From NCBI GenBank assembly GCA_013398015.1, contig VZRR01011455.1, positions 1 to 64,000 of the forward strand: a stretch of 64,000 bases of DNA, given 5' to 3'. Source of the DNA: Oreocharis arfaki (taxonomy: Eukaryota; Chordata; Aves; Passeriformes; Paramythiidae). This document shows positions 61,831 through 64,000 of the stretch, one piece after another. Position 1 is the first letter of the stretch. Every line of letters starts with the position of its first letter. Below the pieces are notes generated by a model that was not told where the DNA came from, ran no database searches, and saw nothing but the letters and a program-made list of their open reading frames with translations. A program made the position numbers and the translations under genes.

Positions 61831-63840
61831 TTTACAATGAGATCATATTTACTATTCAGTGCTGCTCCCTTTTTTATTTACGGATGATAACATTAGGACT
61901 GTAGCTCAATGAACTGTACTCTTTGGAAATAAAAACAGCTCCAAGATGTGGTTTCTAATGAAGAAAACCATGAACTTTGCTTATATATGGACAAAGTTTT
62001 AATTTTTTTTTCCTCCTGGATTGTATTACTTGAGTTCTGGCTGTGGTATTTGGGGAAATTTACAGATCAGCTTTTTTTCTGGTATGCACTAATTTTTATT
62101 TAATAGGCTATTACATTCTATAGTGCTTTTTGACATAAGCAAAAGAGCTTAGCTTGTTACTAGCTTAACTCCGTGATAGAAAAATGTTGTGCTCTTTGTA
62201 ATGTCCTGTTTCAAATGAGAATTACATATATTTTATCAAAACATGCACAGATTACTTGATTTAATTGCTGTTTGAGAAATTTCAAGTCTCTTCTGAATGG
62301 GCACAACAAGGTGCTGGTAGAGCAGTGCATTCCAAATAGCTTGACGGTGGTTTCTTTCTCTTCACAGTTGTTGTTCAAAACACATAAAGAGTTTGGAAGC
62401 ACTGTAGTGAGAGATTTCATGTTGCTGGTTCTCGAAATTCCTCCAGAAGGAATTTATAATAGGCTTCTCTGGGATGGTCTTGAACACTTCCCAGCTGTAA
62501 AGATGTGGATCAACACTTACTGGCTTTCCTCTAGGCTTGTTCCTTCTTCTAGTTTGCCTTACCATTCCCACAGTATGTTTTTGTGGTACCAGTTCCAAAA
62601 TAATCTAGAAATCAAAGTTGAATACAAACAGTAGCAGACTAGAAATGTGTGATCTCGGCATGCTTCTGAAACCTGCTGGCCAGAGGAATCATTCCTCTGC
62701 TGGTTCTCACCTCTCCCAGCAAAATGAAGAGCATAACATTTGTATTGCTCTTGCTGGAGCTGGAATTAAATTTTTCCTTTGATGATCTTGGTCTACTAAA
62801 TGGTTGTAACCAGTTTTGTTTTTCCTACTCTTTTAAAAAACTAGCTATAGATGAACAAACTTAAAGCTTTCAGACACCCACAGCTACTGAAATCCATGAG
62901 GTTCTGTAATTCTGAAGGGTAGTAATTCGCTTCAATCTTCGTAGTATAGTTTTCAAAAATTATAGTTAGACAGAGTAAGAAAAATTGCATACAGAATTTC
63001 TAACAGGTTTTAGGGGAAAATGCAGAGAAGAGAAGCTGAAATCTCCAGGCTTGTGTATAATGCTGGGAAATTGAATACAGTGGTTTCCAGTTTGGTCTTT
63101 CCCTGCTTTGTTGTGTGCCTTTGGGGAAGCTGCTGGACATGTGTGCTTGCTTTCTGTGTTGCAGAGATAGCACTGAGTTACCTCTCTCTGGAGAGTGCTG
63201 GTGTAACAGGTAACATGGCCACAGGACTCTGCATACATCAAGTCCTGGAACTGTTTTCTTCTTTCTCTTTTTTTCTCTTCATTCATTCACAGCAGGTCTT
63301 GCTTGCGGAATCGTGTAATAAACTGAACCACAATAAAAATTTAATGTGAAATGAAATTAGGCTTATAGATATTGTTACCTTTGTTTACTATACTCCATTG
63401 GCACAGGCTCAAAAAAAAGTGTATTATTTTACCAGAGGAAAAACAAAAGGCAGAAGTGTTTTAAAAAACAAGTTTGTGGGTTTGGTTTTTTTTTTCTAAT
63501 TAGTCTTTAAGAAAATTATGTACTTGAATCTAGTACAGGAATAAAAAAGAGACTGTCTGAAATTGCAAAGTAAAATTACTACATGACTTTTTTTTTTGTC
63601 TTAAACTGTCTTGTGATATATATTTAACCAGTTTTTTGGCTATTTATTGCTAGCCTGGTAGTTTTATTACCCTTTTTAAATCTATAATTGTTTTGTATAT
63701 TTGCTTTTCTGAAATGGCTTCATACACTTGTATGTCTTTGAAGCTCACTGAGATGAACTGTCCTGCTCTGTGTCCATTTATGTCATCCACTCTGTGTGGT
63801 TAGACAGCTTGGCCAGAGCAGTTCCAGCATGCAGCAGTAA
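61831..63840. other. AT-rich sequence without a recognised gene
   Basis: The overlapping frames of 100-120 codons (62272 plus, 62966 minus, 63020 plus) sit in antisense pairs and have no recognisable domains. Scattered poly-T and poly-A runs occur at 63410-63600. It is probably intergenic or intronic. Confidence 0.4.
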
Positions 63841-63850
63841 AAATAATTAA

Positions 63851-63997
63851 AATGAATCTCTTTTGCATAAGAAGCTTTTGATTGCTCCAAGTTTTCGATG
63901 GAATTGTGCCGTGGGATTCCAGACGCCACCTGTCGGGGATGCTGAAGACTGCGAGCAGCTCCTGCCTCAGGAGTGCAGGTGTTACAAATACAAATAA
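63851..63997 (+). other. CpG-richer open frame at the right edge, possible exon
   Basis: After AT-rich sequence the last 110 bases hold five CpGs within about 60 bases. A plus-strand frame stays open for 48 codons, running through APSFRWNCAVGFQTPPVGDA, then an acidic stretch, to a Cys-rich end and TAA at 63995-63997. No ATG or strong acceptor lies in front. A CAG|GTGTTA site falls near 63980. It may be a piece of an exon cut by the window, a GC-rich repeat, or chance. The RWNC word is seen in Wnt proteins, but nothing else supports that. Confidence 0.18.
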
Positions 63998-64000
63998 TGC

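Noticed and set aside
63898..63990. Wnt-family exon suggested by an RWNC word
   Set aside because: The surrounding residues do not follow the Wnt cysteine pattern; a four-residue match is not evidence.
1..64000. tRNA, rRNA, CRISPR arrays, bacterial-type operons
   Set aside because: No tRNA B-box-like core in a foldable context, no regular repeat-spacer pattern, and no rRNA or operon structure were seen.

Overview
This is a vertebrate nuclear window, almost certainly from a bird. The base is AT-rich and non-coding. It carries several CR1 LINE copies in both orientations with the avian-type 3' end, a probable solo retroviral LTR, and one CpG island of about 0.9 kb. No bacterial features were seen: no operons, Shine-Dalgarno-spaced genes, CRISPR arrays or rRNA. 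Two isolated N bases (37293 and 54607) point to a draft assembly.

Layout: 1-8984 is low-GC flank with only simple repeats, a GC-rich patch at 1.2-1.6 kb and one doubtful minus-strand reading frame near 5.8 kb. 8985-9860 is a CpG island with a GC box and a convincing first coding exon on the plus strand: ATG at 9438 in good Kozak context, 28 codons, splice donor after 9522, phase 1. From 9523 rightward the sequence looks like long introns. By eye I found exon-like segments at 36076-36129, 40587-40672 and 41301-41391, and a terminal-exon-like segment at 45122 followed by a stop and an AATAAA at 45702. Their phases (1, 1, 0, 1) chain with exon 1 into a 345-nt frame (114 residues plus stop). Some of the splice sites are weak, so the model is a hypothesis. 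I do not recognise the protein and give no symbol.

Repeats: an LTR near 31.6-32.1 kb; a plus-strand CR1 3' end at 34.5 kb; a minus-strand CR1 at 37.6-38.2 kb of the same kind, forming an inverted pair with it; a 1.7-kb old minus-strand CR1 at 50.5-52.2 kb; an apparently older CR1-like fragment at 52.6-52.9 kb; and a minus-strand CR1 at 60.8-61.8 kb with recognisable but broken endonuclease and reverse transcriptase parts. Right of about 45.7 kb I see no confident gene. The last 150 bases become CpG-richer and may touch an exon.

Most of the short reading frames are shadows or chance frames. I found no clear undescribed biological system. The most useful leads are the split gene from the CpG island, an intronic CpG islet with a perfect donor at 14714, two possible minus-strand coding relics (23.1 and 28.5 kb), a 240-codon minus-strand frame at 54.7-55.4 kb, and the CpG-rich open frame at the right edge.
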